This document shows, in pieces, positions 1-8,817 of a stretch of 64,000 bases of DNA. The DNA comes from Thermogemmatispora sp042408735 (GTDB lineage Bacteria; Chloroflexota; Ktedonobacteria; Ktedonobacterales; Ktedonobacteraceae): contig NZ_JBHOQV010000198.1 of assembly GCF_042408735.1 (NCBI RefSeq), forward strand, positions 1 to 64,000, read 5' to 3'. Each line of letters begins with the position of its first letter. The first letter of the stretch is position 1. The notes below the pieces were generated by a model. That model was not told the origin of the DNA, made no database searches, and was given only the letters and a program-made list of their open reading frames with translations. A program made the position numbers and the translations under genes.

Positions 1-1
1 C

Positions 2-55
2 GATCAGGAGAAAGTCATGCTGGCAGCAACGGGACAGAACAGACAGAGCAGGTGA
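2..55 (+). CDS. Sugar ABC transporter ATP-binding protein (C-terminal end only)
   Basis: The first bases encode the last 17 residues of a protein that begins outside the window, ending in DQEKVMLAATGQNRQSR and a TGA. The pattern (T/D)QEK(I/V)M-x-AAT is the usual C-terminus of the double-domain ATPases of the ribose/rhamnose (CUT2) sugar importer family. It lies 13 bases before two permeases of the same family, so it is very probably their energising subunit (RhaT-like). Only the tail is visible, so the nucleotide-binding motifs cannot be checked. Confidence 0.8.
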   Translation, partial: DQEKVMLAATGQNRQSR

Positions 56-68
56 GCGAGGTACGTGC

Positions 69-1109
69 ATGAGCACAACAACGACCCGTGTAGAGGAGTC
101 GCGCAGGCGCGCGCTCTCGGGCGGCAAGCGCCTTGTGGCCCTGGTGGGCCGCGTGCGAGAGCTGGGTTTGATCGTCGTGCTGCTGGCGATCATTGCTCTG
201 GTCGGTCTACAGACGCCGCGCTTCCTGACGCCGGGCAATTTCGAGCAGATCCTGCTCTCGATCGCCATTTTGGCCATTGTGGCAGTCGGCGAGACAATGG
301 TGATCCTGACGCGCAATGTAGACCTCTCGGTTGGCTCGACCGTTGGCATGACCGCTTTTGTCTGCGCCGACGTCCTGAAGAACCATCCACAGACGCCGGT
401 GATTCTGATTGTCTTGCTCGGCTGCGCTCTGGGGGCCGTGCTGGGGGCGGTCAATGGCCTGATTGTGGCCCTGGGAAGGGTGCCAGCCATCGTGGCGACA
501 CTGGGAACGCTCTATCTGTATCGCGGCCTGGACTCGTATATCGCGGGCGGAACGCAGGTGAGCGCCTACGACGTACCGGATAGCTTCCTCTCCCTGGCAA
601 CCACCCATATTCTGGGAGTTCCGGCTCTGATTGTCTTTGCGGCAGCCATCGCCCTGATCTTTGCCTATCTGTTGCGGGCGACCCGCACCGGTCGCGAGCT
701 GTATGCTCTGGGCAGCAATCCTGAAGCGGCACGCCTGGCTGGCTTGCGCGCTGAACGCCTGATCTTCCTGACCTTTCTGCTCTGTGGCCTCTTGAGCGGC
801 TTCGCTGGGGTGCTCTGGGGCGCACGCTTTGCGACAGTCGATTCAGGGGCGGCAACGGGCCTGGAACTGCAGGTGATCGCCGCGGTCGTTGTGGGTGGAG
901 TGAATATCTTCGGCGGCTCCGGGACCATCCTGGGGGCGATGCTGGGCGCGATCGTGCTCGGGACCATTGATAATGCCCTGACCTTGCTGAAGCTGTCGCA
1001 GTTCTGGCTGCAGGCGATCGATGGCGCCGCTATTCTGGCAGCGGTGACGCTGGATGCCCTGATTACGCGCTGGCTCCAGCGCCGCCTGCGCAGTGGGAGG
1101 CAACGATGA
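69..1109 (+). CDS. CUT2-family sugar ABC transporter permease (probable rhamnose)
   Basis: A 346-residue polytopic inner-membrane protein, the usual length for RbsC/RhaP-type permeases. After a short basic cytoplasmic N-terminus, hydrophobic segments start near residue 31 and continue to the C-terminus. Family signatures are visible: VGETMVILTRNVDLSVGS early, and VVVGGVNIFGGSGT before the last helices, the second being the stretch that contacts the ATPase. A GAGG 8 bases upstream supports the ATG. The gene follows an ABC ATPase and overlaps the next permease by 4 bases (ATGA), indicating translational coupling. Rhamnose is inferred from the downstream isomerase, aldolase and kinase; the protein alone shows only a CUT2 sugar permease. 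Confidence 0.88.
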   Translation: MSTTTTRVEESRRRALSGGKRLVALVGRVRELGLIVVLLAIIALVGLQTPRFLTPGNFEQILLSIAILAIVAVGETMVILTRNVDLSVGSTVGMTAFVCADVLKNHPQTPVILIVLLGCALGAVLGAVNGLIVALGRVPAIVATLGTLYLYRGLDSYIAGGTQVSAYDVPDSFLSLATTHILGVPALIVFAAAIALIFAYLLRATRTGRELYALGSNPEAARLAGLRAERLIFLTFLLCGLLSGFAGVLWGARFATVDSGAATGLELQVIAAVVVGGVNIFGGSGTILGAMLGAIVLGTIDNALTLLKLSQFWLQAIDGAAILAAVTLDALITRWLQRRLRSGRQR

Positions 1110-2293
1110 GTGATTCGTCCGAAGTCAAGCGGCCTGCGCTCGGCCTCGATACTTCTGCTTCCCCGGCTGCTGGTCTGGAAAGCGGGCCAGGAGCAAGGGC
1201 GGCAGCCTCCGGACATGGCTCTGCTCGCCTCGCTCGCTTGCCGGCCTGGATGCGTTCCTGGGAAGCGTTGCTGCTGGTGCTGCTTCTGCTCTCTCTGGCG
1301 CTGGGAAGCGCGCTCTCGCCCTATTTCCTGAGCTGGTCCAACTTCTCGCTGCTGATCAGCGATATGATGGAAAAGGCTCTGATGGCCTTGACTATGACCC
1401 TGATCGTGATCGCCGGCGAGATCGATCTCTCGGTGGCCTCGATTCTGGGGCTGGCAAGTGTGGTTCTTGGCTACACCTGGAGCCACGGTCTGCCGCTGGG
1501 GCTGGCCATTGCTCTGGTTCTGCTGATCGGCGCTCTCTGTGGTCTCCTCAATGGTCTGGCAGTGACCCGCCTCGGCCTGCCATCGCTGGTCGTGACCCTG
1601 GGCACGCTGGCCCTCTTCCGCGGTCTGGCCTATGTGGTCATGGGGGATCAGGCAGTCAGCAACTTCCCCTCGGTCTTCACGAATTTTGGCTTCGGCACAG
1701 TGCCGGGGACGCTCATCCCCTGGCCCTTCGTGCTCTTCCTGGCTTTGGCGCTGATCTTCTCCTTGCTCTTGCATCGCAGTACGCTGGGCCGGCAGATCTA
1801 TGCCGTCGGCAGCAATAAGGAGGCGGCTCGCTTCGCCGGCATCCGCGTTGACGATATCAAGCTACTGCTCTTTGTCCTCTCGGGCCTGGTGGCGGCCCTG
1901 GCCGGTGTGGTCTTCACGGCACGCTTCTCCAATGCTCGTGCCGATAATGCCCTCGGCTTCGAGTTAGACGTGGTGACAATTGTTTTGCTGGGTGGAGTCA
2001 ACATCTTTGGCGGCAGCGGCAGCCTGCCCGGTGTGGTGCTCTCTCTCTTGATTATTGGAGTGCTGCGCAACGCGCTGGGCCTGGCGGATGTCAGCGGCGA
2101 TATCCAGAATATTGCCGTAGGCGCTCTGCTCATTCTTTCAGTCCTGGGCCCGAATGTGGTTCGGCGTTTACAGGAGGCGGCGTCGCGCAGACACGCGGCT
2201 GACCAGGGGCCTGCTGGCGGGCTGGCCCACAGCGCGCGGTCTGCGCCTCAAGGGGCAGAGGCGTCTGCCCGCGAGCGAAGCGGGCGCCACTAG
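1106..2293 (+). CDS. CUT2-family sugar ABC transporter permease, second subunit (probable rhamnose)
   Basis: A 395-residue permease homologous to the preceding one. It shares the motifs VIAGEIDLSVASI and VLLGGVNIFGGSGS and the loop Y(A)VGSNKEAARFAGI. It has a longer soluble N-terminus (about 50 residues) and a hydrophilic, Arg/Ala-rich tail of about 45 residues after the last membrane segment that has no obvious role. Two different permeases in tandem are typical of rhamnose (RhaP/RhaQ) and autoinducer-2 importers, where they form a heterodimer. The ATG overlaps the previous stop codon. The following 170 bases contain CTGG-rich simple sequence and a hairpin before the binding-protein gene. 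Confidence 0.88.
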   Translation: MSDSSEVKRPALGLDTSASPAAGLESGPGARAAASGHGSARLARLPAWMRSWEALLLVLLLLSLALGSALSPYFLSWSNFSLLISDMMEKALMALTMTLIVIAGEIDLSVASILGLASVVLGYTWSHGLPLGLAIALVLLIGALCGLLNGLAVTRLGLPSLVVTLGTLALFRGLAYVVMGDQAVSNFPSVFTNFGFGTVPGTLIPWPFVLFLALALIFSLLLHRSTLGRQIYAVGSNKEAARFAGIRVDDIKLLLFVLSGLVAALAGVVFTARFSNARADNALGFELDVVTIVLLGGVNIFGGSGSLPGVVLSLLIIGVLRNALGLADVSGDIQNIAVGALLILSVLGPNVVRRLQEAASRRHAADQGPAGGLAHSARSAPQGAEASARERSGRH

Positions 2294-2421
2294 CAGCAGA
2301 CCGCTGGCTGGCCTGGCTGGCTGGCCTGGCCTGGTTCCGACTGGAGCCTTGCTCGTACGGCCTGATGCCTCGCCTCGCGATAGATATGCTGGCTGGTTGT
2401 CATGACCACTACCACACCAGG

Positions 2422-2442
2422 ACGCTCCGCTTGTGGGAGCGT
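2422..2442 (+). promoter_or_regulatory. Intercistronic stem-loop upstream of the binding-protein gene
   Basis: ACGCTCC (2422-2428) and GGAGCGT (2436-2442) form a perfect 7-bp stem with a 7-base loop, ending a few bases before the purine-rich ribosome-binding region of the binding-protein gene. Hairpins between permease and binding-protein cistrons often stabilise the binding-protein message or hinder 3' decay; that role is inferred here. Confidence 0.45.
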
Positions 2443-2469
2443 TGGAAGGAAGGAAGGAGGAGGAAAACA

Positions 2470-3501
2470 GTGAAGACGCTGTTGCGCACGCTGCTTAGCG
2501 CTCTGTTTGTGGCAATGCTGCTGGTGCTGGCTGCCTGCGGTGGCAGCAGCAGTAGCGGGAGTGGCAGCTCGGGCGGAGGCTCCTCTTCGCTCAATATTGC
2601 CTTTCTCCCCAAGGCGATCAACAATCCCTATTTCGATACCGCGGCCAACGGCGCTAAGCAGGCTGCCTCGGAACTGAAGGGCCAGTTCAAGCAGGTTGGA
2701 CCGACGGAGAATAGTGCGGCGGCGCAGGTGCCGTTCATCAACACGCTGATGGAACAGCATGTGAGCGCGATCGTGGTCTCAGCCAACGATCCCAACGCCC
2801 TGGCGCCGGCTCTCAAGCGGGCGATGCAGCAGGGAATTAAAGTGGTCAGCTACGACTCGGACGTCGCTCCCGATGCGCGCCAGATCTTCGTGAACCAGGC
2901 CAATTCCGAGGATATCGGACGCATCGAGGTGCAGATCCTGGGCAAGCTGATTAACTACAGCGGCGATATCGCTATCCTCTCGGCGGCAAGCACGGCCACC
3001 AACCAGAATACCTGGATTGGGTACATGAAGGACGAGCTGACCAGGCCCCAGTACAAGAATATGCATCTGGTCAAGATTGCATACGGTAATGATGATGACC
3101 AGAAGAGTTTCCAGGAGACCCTGGGGCTGCTGCAGGCTTATCCCAACCTCAAGGGCATCATCTCGCCCACCACGGTGGGCCTGGCCGCGGCGGCGCGCGC
3201 CATCGAGTCGGTGGGCAAGGGCGGCAAGGTCATGCTGACCGGCCTGGGCACGCCGAATCTGATGCGCAAGTATGTCAAGGATGGAACCTGCCCGGAGTTC
3301 GCTCTCTGGAACCCCGCTGATCTGGGCTACCTGGCCTACTATGCGGCTGCCGCTCTGGTGGAAGGCAAGATCACAGGAAAGCCTGGCGAGAGCTTCAGCG
3401 CCGGTAAGCTCGGCACGAAGACGATCGGTTCCAATAATGTGGTCCTGCTTGGCCCGCCAACGGTCTTTAATAAGGACAATATCGATCAGTTCAATTTCTA
3501 G
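2470..3501 (+). CDS. Sugar ABC transporter substrate-binding lipoprotein (probable rhamnose)
   Basis: A 343-residue periplasmic-binding-protein type I (RbsB/RhaS-like) receptor. The GTG start at 2470 was chosen because AAGGAGGAGG lies just upstream and because it gives a clean lipoprotein signal: a short basic region, a hydrophobic core, then LVLAACGG with the lipidation cysteine near residue 24, followed by a Gly/Ser linker. The mature part starts LNIAFLPKAINNPYFDT, the typical first strand of this fold, and has SANDPNALAP and SYDSDVAP ligand-pocket stretches. It would deliver the sugar to the permeases at 69-2293. Rhamnose specificity rests on the operon (isomerase, aldolase, kinase downstream). 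An upstream in-frame ATG at 2365 lacks a suitable ribosome-binding site and would bury the signal peptide. Confidence 0.9.
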   Translation: MKTLLRTLLSALFVAMLLVLAACGGSSSSGSGSSGGGSSSLNIAFLPKAINNPYFDTAANGAKQAASELKGQFKQVGPTENSAAAQVPFINTLMEQHVSAIVVSANDPNALAPALKRAMQQGIKVVSYDSDVAPDARQIFVNQANSEDIGRIEVQILGKLINYSGDIAILSAASTATNQNTWIGYMKDELTRPQYKNMHLVKIAYGNDDDQKSFQETLGLLQAYPNLKGIISPTTVGLAAAARAIESVGKGGKVMLTGLGTPNLMRKYVKDGTCPEFALWNPADLGYLAYYAAAALVEGKITGKPGESFSAGKLGTKTIGSNNVVLLGPPTVFNKDNIDQFNF

Positions 3502-3576
3502 GGAGGCTAGCAGCGTCGTGGCCTGGGCCTGAAGCCGAGGCTGCCACGGCCCGGCTGCGGCGCTCTTCCTGGCGTC

Positions 3577-3594
3577 CCGGCCAGGGCTGGCCGG
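3577..3594 (+). promoter_or_regulatory. Stem-loop between binding-protein and isomerase genes
   Basis: CCGGCCA-GGGC-TGGCCGG is a perfect 7-bp, GC-only stem with a 4-base loop in the 254-base gap after the binding-protein gene. There is no T-run, so it looks more like an RNA-processing or partial-termination element that lowers expression of the catabolic genes relative to the transporter. That role is inferred. Confidence 0.4.
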
Positions 3595-3755
3595 CGAACC
3601 TGCTTCCCGCGGACGCCGCCGTTCGCCGCGCCAGCTCTGACCCTCGCCTTGGGTGACCACCTCGCTATCCTTTCATCAATTTGCTTTCTTGTTTGTTGAC
3701 TGCTCTGCCATCCATCTGTCCATGGCTGCTGTAAGGCGAAGTGAAGGAGGTTCGC

Positions 3756-4994
3756 TTGAAGCAAGAACAGGATCAGTCAGGCGAAGAGAAGGCGCGTCCG
3801 ACCAGCGAGAAACTGACCTCGGCGGAGCGGCGCGCCCTGCTAGAGGCTATCAAACGCTTTACGATCGAGACGCCTTCCTGGGGCTACGGCGATTCGGGGA
3901 CGCGCTTTAAGGTTTTTCATTGGCCCGGGGCGGCTCGCAATCTGCGCGAGAAGCTGGCCGATGCCGCCCTGGTTCATCGGCTGACGGGGGTCTGCCCACG
4001 GGTAGCCATTCATATTCCCTGGGATAAGGAAGATGACTGGACCGCGGTCAAAGCCTATGCCGCTGAGCTGGGCCTGAGCATCGGGGCCGTCAATCCCAAT
4101 CTCTTCCAGGATGAGGAGTATCGCTTCGGCAGCCTCTGCCACCCCGCGCCAGCCGTGCGCCGCCGGGCCGTGCAGCATGTGCTGGAGTGTATCGAGATCG
4201 CGCGCGCGGTCGGCTCGGATACGATCAGTCTCTGGCTGGCCGATGGCACCAACTATCCGGGCCAGGACGATCTGCGGGCCCGTAAGCATCGCCTGGAGGA
4301 GACCCTGGCCGAAATTTATGCCGCCCTGGCGCCTGGAATGCGCCTTTTGATCGAGTATAAGTTTTTTGAGCCGGCCTTTTATCATACCGACCTGGCCGAT
4401 TGGGGAATGGCCTACACGCTCGCGCGTAAGCTGGGGCCGCAGGCGCGCGTGCTGGTAGATACGGGGCATCATCCCCAGGGGACCAATCTGGCCCATGTGG
4501 TGGCTTTTCTGCTCGATGAGGGAGTGCTCGGCGGCTTCCATTTCAACGATCGGCGCTATGCCGACGATGATCTGATCGTTGGCTCCCAGCATCCTTTTGA
4601 GCTGTTTCTGGTCTTCAATGAGCTGGTGGCGACGGCCAGCCAGCCTAAGGCGCCGCGCATCGACTACATGATTGATCAGTCTCACAACATTGAGCCGAAG
4701 ATCGAGGCCATGATTCAGTCGGTGCTCCATATTCAGAGCGCCTACGCCCGTGCTTTGCTGGTCGATCGCCAGCGCCTGGCGGAGGCCCAGGCGGCGGGCG
4801 ACGTCCTCGGTGCCTACCGGGTGCTGCGCGATGCCTTTGAAACCGATGTTCGCCCTCTGCTGGCGCAGGCCCGCGAAGAGATGGGCCTCGATCCCGATCC
4901 GATTGCAGCCTTCCGTCGCAGCGGCTACGCCGACGAGGTCGCCCGGACTCGCCCGGCCAGCAAGAGCGGAGCAAGCGGCTATCCGGGCGCCTGA
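3756..4994 (+). CDS. rhaI: L-rhamnose isomerase (Pseudomonas stutzeri RhaI type)
   Basis: A 412-residue TIM-barrel sugar isomerase that converts L-rhamnose to L-rhamnulose in the cytoplasm. The TTG at 3756 is preferred because AAGGAGG ends 5 bases before it; an upstream in-frame GTG at 3741 overlaps that site. Features typical of the xylose-isomerase-like barrel are visible: ETPSWGYGDSGTRF near the start, SLWLADGTNYPGQ, LLIEYKFFEPAFYHTD (metal-ligand Glu), VLVDTGHHPQGTN and GGFHFNDRRYADDDL with probable metal-binding His and Asp residues. The length is close to the roughly 430-residue RhaI class rather than E. coli RhaA. The neighbours (transporter upstream, aldolase and kinase downstream) fit the rhamnose pathway. 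Confidence 0.87.
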   Translation: MKQEQDQSGEEKARPTSEKLTSAERRALLEAIKRFTIETPSWGYGDSGTRFKVFHWPGAARNLREKLADAALVHRLTGVCPRVAIHIPWDKEDDWTAVKAYAAELGLSIGAVNPNLFQDEEYRFGSLCHPAPAVRRRAVQHVLECIEIARAVGSDTISLWLADGTNYPGQDDLRARKHRLEETLAEIYAALAPGMRLLIEYKFFEPAFYHTDLADWGMAYTLARKLGPQARVLVDTGHHPQGTNLAHVVAFLLDEGVLGGFHFNDRRYADDDLIVGSQHPFELFLVFNELVATASQPKAPRIDYMIDQSHNIEPKIEAMIQSVLHIQSAYARALLVDRQRLAEAQAAGDVLGAYRVLRDAFETDVRPLLAQAREEMGLDPDPIAAFRRSGYADEVARTRPASKSGASGYPGA

Positions 4995-5053
4995 AGTGCG
5001 CCAGCCGCTCTCATATCTATCCTGCTTTGGCTCTGGAAAGGGGAGACGACGCT

Positions 5054-7126
5054 ATGCCGCGCAATTTCTGGCGCGATGAGGAAATTCAGGGACAAGAGGC
5101 GGACGAGGTAGCGCTCCTGCTCTACCGCTCCCATCTGTTGGGCCGCGATCGGAGCCTGGCCAATTGGGGAGGTGGCAATACCTCAGTCAAGCTCACTCAG
5201 CCAGATTTCCGCGGGCGGCCCACGCGCTTCATGTGGGTCAAGGGCAGTGGCTCTGACCTGGCAACCATGACAATGGCAGACTTTGTGCCGCTGCGCCTGG
5301 ACGATGTGCTACCGCTGGAGGAGCGCGAGAGCCTCAGCGATGAGGAAATGGTTGCCTATCTGCTCCATTGTGTGGCCGAGCCGGGGCGCCCACGGCCCTC
5401 GATCGAGACTTTGCTGCATGCCTTCCTGCCCTTTGCCCACGTTGACCATACCCACCCTGACGCCATTTTGGCCTTTGCCAACGCCCAGAATGGGCGCCGC
5501 CTGGCTGAGGAGGTCTTTGGGCAGCGCCTGGCCTGGATTCCCTATATCCGTCCTGGCTTCACCCTCGCCAAGCAGGTTGCCCAGGCCGTGCGCAGCAATC
5601 CCGCTGTCGAGCTGGTCATTCTCGAAAAGCACGGCCTTGTAACCTGGGGCGAGACCGCCCGGGCCTGCTACGAGCAGACGCTGCGCATTGTCCAGGAAGC
5701 CGAGGATGCCGTCGCCGCCGAGCGGCAGCGCCGGGGGCGAACCTTCGTCCTGGTAGGCCAGCCAGCGCTCGGCGCCGGCGAGCGCGAGCAGTTGCTGACG
5801 AGCATCCTGCCTGGCCTGCGTGGTCAGCTTAGCCAGCCGCTGCGCATGGTGTTGACCGTTGACAGCAGCGAGGAGGCGCTGACCTTTGCCAGCGCGGCCG
5901 AGGCGCGCGAAGTCGCTCGACGCGGCTCCGCCTGTCCCGATCACCTGGTGCACACCCGGCACTGGCCGCTCTGGATTCCCTGGGAGCCGGCCCAGGGTCG
6001 TGAAGCGCTCAAGGCCGCCCTGAGCGAGGAAATCGCGGCCTTCCGTCGCAACTACCAGCGCTACTTTGAGGAATGCCATCATCCCGGGGATGTGCTGCAG
6101 CATGCCAATCCGCGCATCGTGGTTGTGCCCCACCTCGGGGTCATCGCCAGCGGACGCGACGCTCAGATGGCCGGCGTGGCCCGCGATCTCTATCAGCGGG
6201 CTATGGCCGTCATGCGTGCCTGCGAAAGCCTTGACCGCTTTACCCCGCTCTCTGAGAGGGAGGCCTACGACATCGAGTACTGGCCCCTGGAACTCTACAA
6301 ACTGACGCGCCGTCCACCCGAAAAAGAGCTGGCCGGGCGCATTGCCCTGGTCACCGGCGGCGGTAGTGGTATCGGACGCGCCACGGCCCTGCGGCTAGCC
6401 GCCGAGGGGGCTCATGTAGCGATCCTTGATCTCAATTCCCAGAGCGCCCAGGAGACCGCCAGCGCCATTGAGCAGCAGTATGGTCAGGGACGTGCCATCG
6501 CCTGCCCCTGCGATGTCAGCGACGAGGAACAGGTGGCCGCCGCCTTCGCCGCCACCGTGCGCGCCTATGGTGGACTCGATATTGTCGTCAGCAACGCCGG
6601 CTTTGCTACTGCCGCCCCGCTGGTCGAGACACGCCTCCAGGACTGGCGCAGGGTTTTTGATGTTCTTGTCCAGGGCTACTTCCTGATAGCGCGCGCCGCC
6701 TTCCGCCTCTGGCAGGAGCAGGGCATCGGCGGCAGCTTAATCTTCATCACCTCCAAGAATGCCGTCGTGGCGGGCAAAGAAAACAGCGCCTACAGCGCCG
6801 CCAAGGCCGCCGAGCAACATCTCGCACGCTGCCTGGCCGAAGAGGGCGGCCCGCTCGGTGTGCGGGTCAATGTGGTCATGCCCGACGCTGTCCTACGTGG
6901 CTCGGCTATCTGGAGCAGCGCCTGGCGCGAGGAGCGGGCGCGCGCCTACGGCATCGCTCCCGAGCAGCTAGAGGACTACTATCGTCAACGCACCACCCTC
7001 AAGGTGAATGTCTTCCCGGAGGACATTGCTGAGGCCGTCCTCTTCTACGCCTCTGATCGCTCCTCCAAGACGACTGGCAGCGCCCTCACCGTCGATGGTG
7101 GCGTGCCAGCGGCCTATTTGCGCTAA
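5054..7126 (+). CDS. rhaEW: Bifunctional rhamnulose-1-phosphate aldolase / short-chain dehydrogenase
   Basis: A 690-residue two-domain enzyme. The first roughly 420 residues are a class II aldolase (RhaD/AraD fold) with the glycine-rich NWGGGNTSVK phosphate loop and the HVDHTHPDA zinc-ligand motif; it cleaves L-rhamnulose-1-phosphate to dihydroxyacetone phosphate and L-lactaldehyde. The last roughly 260 residues are an NAD(P)-dependent short-chain dehydrogenase with TGGGSGIG, NAG and the catalytic S...Y-x3-K (SAYSAAKAAE), which oxidises lactaldehyde. This fusion is known from Bacillus (RhaEW) and other soil bacteria. The ATG at 5054 has GGGGAGA upstream; an upstream in-frame TTG at 5027 has no such site. 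Confidence 0.9.
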   Translation: MPRNFWRDEEIQGQEADEVALLLYRSHLLGRDRSLANWGGGNTSVKLTQPDFRGRPTRFMWVKGSGSDLATMTMADFVPLRLDDVLPLEERESLSDEEMVAYLLHCVAEPGRPRPSIETLLHAFLPFAHVDHTHPDAILAFANAQNGRRLAEEVFGQRLAWIPYIRPGFTLAKQVAQAVRSNPAVELVILEKHGLVTWGETARACYEQTLRIVQEAEDAVAAERQRRGRTFVLVGQPALGAGEREQLLTSILPGLRGQLSQPLRMVLTVDSSEEALTFASAAEAREVARRGSACPDHLVHTRHWPLWIPWEPAQGREALKAALSEEIAAFRRNYQRYFEECHHPGDVLQHANPRIVVVPHLGVIASGRDAQMAGVARDLYQRAMAVMRACESLDRFTPLSEREAYDIEYWPLELYKLTRRPPEKELAGRIALVTGGGSGIGRATALRLAAEGAHVAILDLNSQSAQETASAIEQQYGQGRAIACPCDVSDEEQVAAAFAATVRAYGGLDIVVSNAGFATAAPLVETRLQDWRRVFDVLVQGYFLIARAAFRLWQEQGIGGSLIFITSKNAVVAGKENSAYSAAKAAEQHLARCLAEEGGPLGVRVNVVMPDAVLRGSAIWSSAWREERARAYGIAPEQLEDYYRQRTTLKVNVFPEDIAEAVLFYASDRSSKTTGSALTVDGGVPAAYLR

Positions 7127-7198
7127 CATGGGCAGTCTGGCTGTTCGGTCCTGCACCAATCCAGCGCCGATAGAAGAGCGAGAGAGGGAGAGAAAGAG

Positions 7199-8704
7199 AT
7201 GAGCGAGCGCTATCTCGCCGTAGTCGATCTGGGGGCGGAGAGCGGACGCGTCCACCTGGCGCGCTACAATGGTCAGCGTCTGACGCTCGAAGAGGTCCAT
7301 CGCTTCGCCAATGGCCCGGTGGCCCTTCAGCACCATCTCTACTGGAACGTGCTCGCTCTCTGGCAAGAGATAATCAATGGCCTGCGTAAAGCGCATCGCC
7401 TGGCCGGCAACAGACTTGAGAGCATCGGAGTCGATACCTGGGGCGTCGACTACGCCCTGCTAGACGAACGCGGGCTGCTGCTCGGCTTGCCCGTCCACTA
7501 CCGCGACCGCCGCACCGAGGGCCTTATCGAGGAGGTCTGTGCGCGCCTACCGCGGGAAGAGATCTATGCCCAAACCGGCATTCAATTCATGCCGATTAAT
7601 ACCCTCTACCAGCTCCTGGCCCAGCAACGGGAACAGCCCCGCTTGCTGGAAAGCGCGGCCCGCCTGCTGCTGATGCCTGACCTCTTCCATAGCTGGTTGT
7701 GCGGCGAGCGCGTCTGTGAGTATACCAATGCCACCACCACCCAATGCTGGTCGGTGCCTGGTGGAACCTGGGCCGAAGAGCTTCTGCGCAGGCTGGGCCT
7801 GCCAACCCACTTGCTGCCGCCGGTGGTTGCGCCGGGCACTCCTCTCGGTAAGCTGCAGGGAGAACCAGGCGACGAGCTGGGACGAGACATACTGGTCATT
7901 GCTCCAGCGACCCACGATACTGGCTCTGCTGTGGCCGGCATCCCCATGCCCGCCATTCCTGACGACCGAGCCTATATCAGCTCCGGCACCTGGTCCCTGG
8001 TGGGTCTCGAACTGGCCCAGCCGCAAATTGCCCAGGGCAGCGCCAGCAACTTCACCAACGAAGGCGGCGTCTTTGGCACGGTCCGCTTCCTGCGCAACGT
8101 CATGGGCCTCTGGCTTCTACAGGAATGCCGGCGAAGCTGGCAAGCAGACGGACAGACGTTCACCTATGAGCAGCTCATAGCCCTGGCCGAAAAGGCCCCA
8201 GCCTGGAGCACGCTCTTTGACCCCGACCATCCCAGCCTGCTCCCGCCGGGCGATATGCCGGAGCGCATTCGCGAGCAGCTCAGCGCCCACAACCAGGCCG
8301 TGCCTGCCGCTGAAGACGTGCCAGCCCTTGTCCGCGCCATTCTGGATAGCCTGGTCCTGCGCTATCGTCAGGTGCTGGAACAGGCTGCAACCATTACCGG
8401 CAAGACCCTCCGGACCATCCACGTCGTTGGCGGCGGCGCTCAGAATCGCTGGCTCAACCAGGCCCTGGCCGACGCCACCGGTTTGGCCGTCATCGCCGGT
8501 CCAGTCGAAGCCACCGCCCAGGGCAACGCCCTGCTCCAGCTCGTCGGCCTTGGCGAACTCCGCTCGCTCGAGGAAGTGCGCGCCCTGGCCGTCCGCTCCA
8601 CTGTGACCCAGACCTTCCTTCCTGATCCAGAGCAGCGTAGCGCCTGGGAGGAAGCCTATGCCCGCTTCAACGCCCTTTTCCCCCTGGTTTCCCCTCTCCA
8701 TTAG
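7199..8704 (+). CDS. rhaB: Rhamnulokinase
   Basis: A 501-residue FGGY-family carbohydrate kinase that phosphorylates L-rhamnulose at C1 with ATP. The N-terminus YLAVVDLGAESGRVHLA is the rhamnulokinase version of the phosphate-1 loop. Also visible are GVDTWGVDYALLD, APATHDTGSAVAG (catalytic Asp region), YISSGTWSLVG, and IHVVGGGAQNRWLNQ with TAQGNAL for adenine binding, all in the usual order. It has a good GAGAGGGAGA ribosome-binding region. It is the last gene of the rhamnose operon, 72 bases after the aldolase, and is followed by a strong hairpin. Confidence 0.93.
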   Translation: MSERYLAVVDLGAESGRVHLARYNGQRLTLEEVHRFANGPVALQHHLYWNVLALWQEIINGLRKAHRLAGNRLESIGVDTWGVDYALLDERGLLLGLPVHYRDRRTEGLIEEVCARLPREEIYAQTGIQFMPINTLYQLLAQQREQPRLLESAARLLLMPDLFHSWLCGERVCEYTNATTTQCWSVPGGTWAEELLRRLGLPTHLLPPVVAPGTPLGKLQGEPGDELGRDILVIAPATHDTGSAVAGIPMPAIPDDRAYISSGTWSLVGLELAQPQIAQGSASNFTNEGGVFGTVRFLRNVMGLWLLQECRRSWQADGQTFTYEQLIALAEKAPAWSTLFDPDHPSLLPPGDMPERIREQLSAHNQAVPAAEDVPALVRAILDSLVLRYRQVLEQAATITGKTLRTIHVVGGGAQNRWLNQALADATGLAVIAGPVEATAQGNALLQLVGLGELRSLEEVRALAVRSTVTQTFLPDPEQRSAWEEAYARFNALFPLVSPLH

Positions 8705-8711
8705 CGAGCGC

Positions 8712-8750
8712 GGTGCCAGATAAGGAGCCAGCCAACTCCTATCTGGCACC
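8712..8750 (+). terminator. Strong stem-loop between convergent rhaB and esterase genes
   Basis: GGTGCCAGATA (8712-8722) pairs with TATCTGGCACC (8740-8750). Inside, after one bulged A, GGAG pairs with CTCC around an 8-base loop, giving about 15 paired bases. It sits 8 bases after the rhaB stop codon. There is no clear T-run, so it may end transcription from both convergent genes by structure or with Rho. Confidence 0.65.
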
Positions 8751-8817
8751 TGCGCCATCGCTGGCCACGCCAGCGACCTCGTCCCGAGCCTGAACAGGGA
8801 GCAGACAGGCCAACGTA

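Noticed and set aside
665..1774. Long open frames opposite the sugar permease genes (and similar antisense frames throughout the GC-rich genes)
   Set aside because: They are mirror frames of well-supported genes, have Gln/Arg/His-rich nonsense composition and lack ribosome-binding sites.
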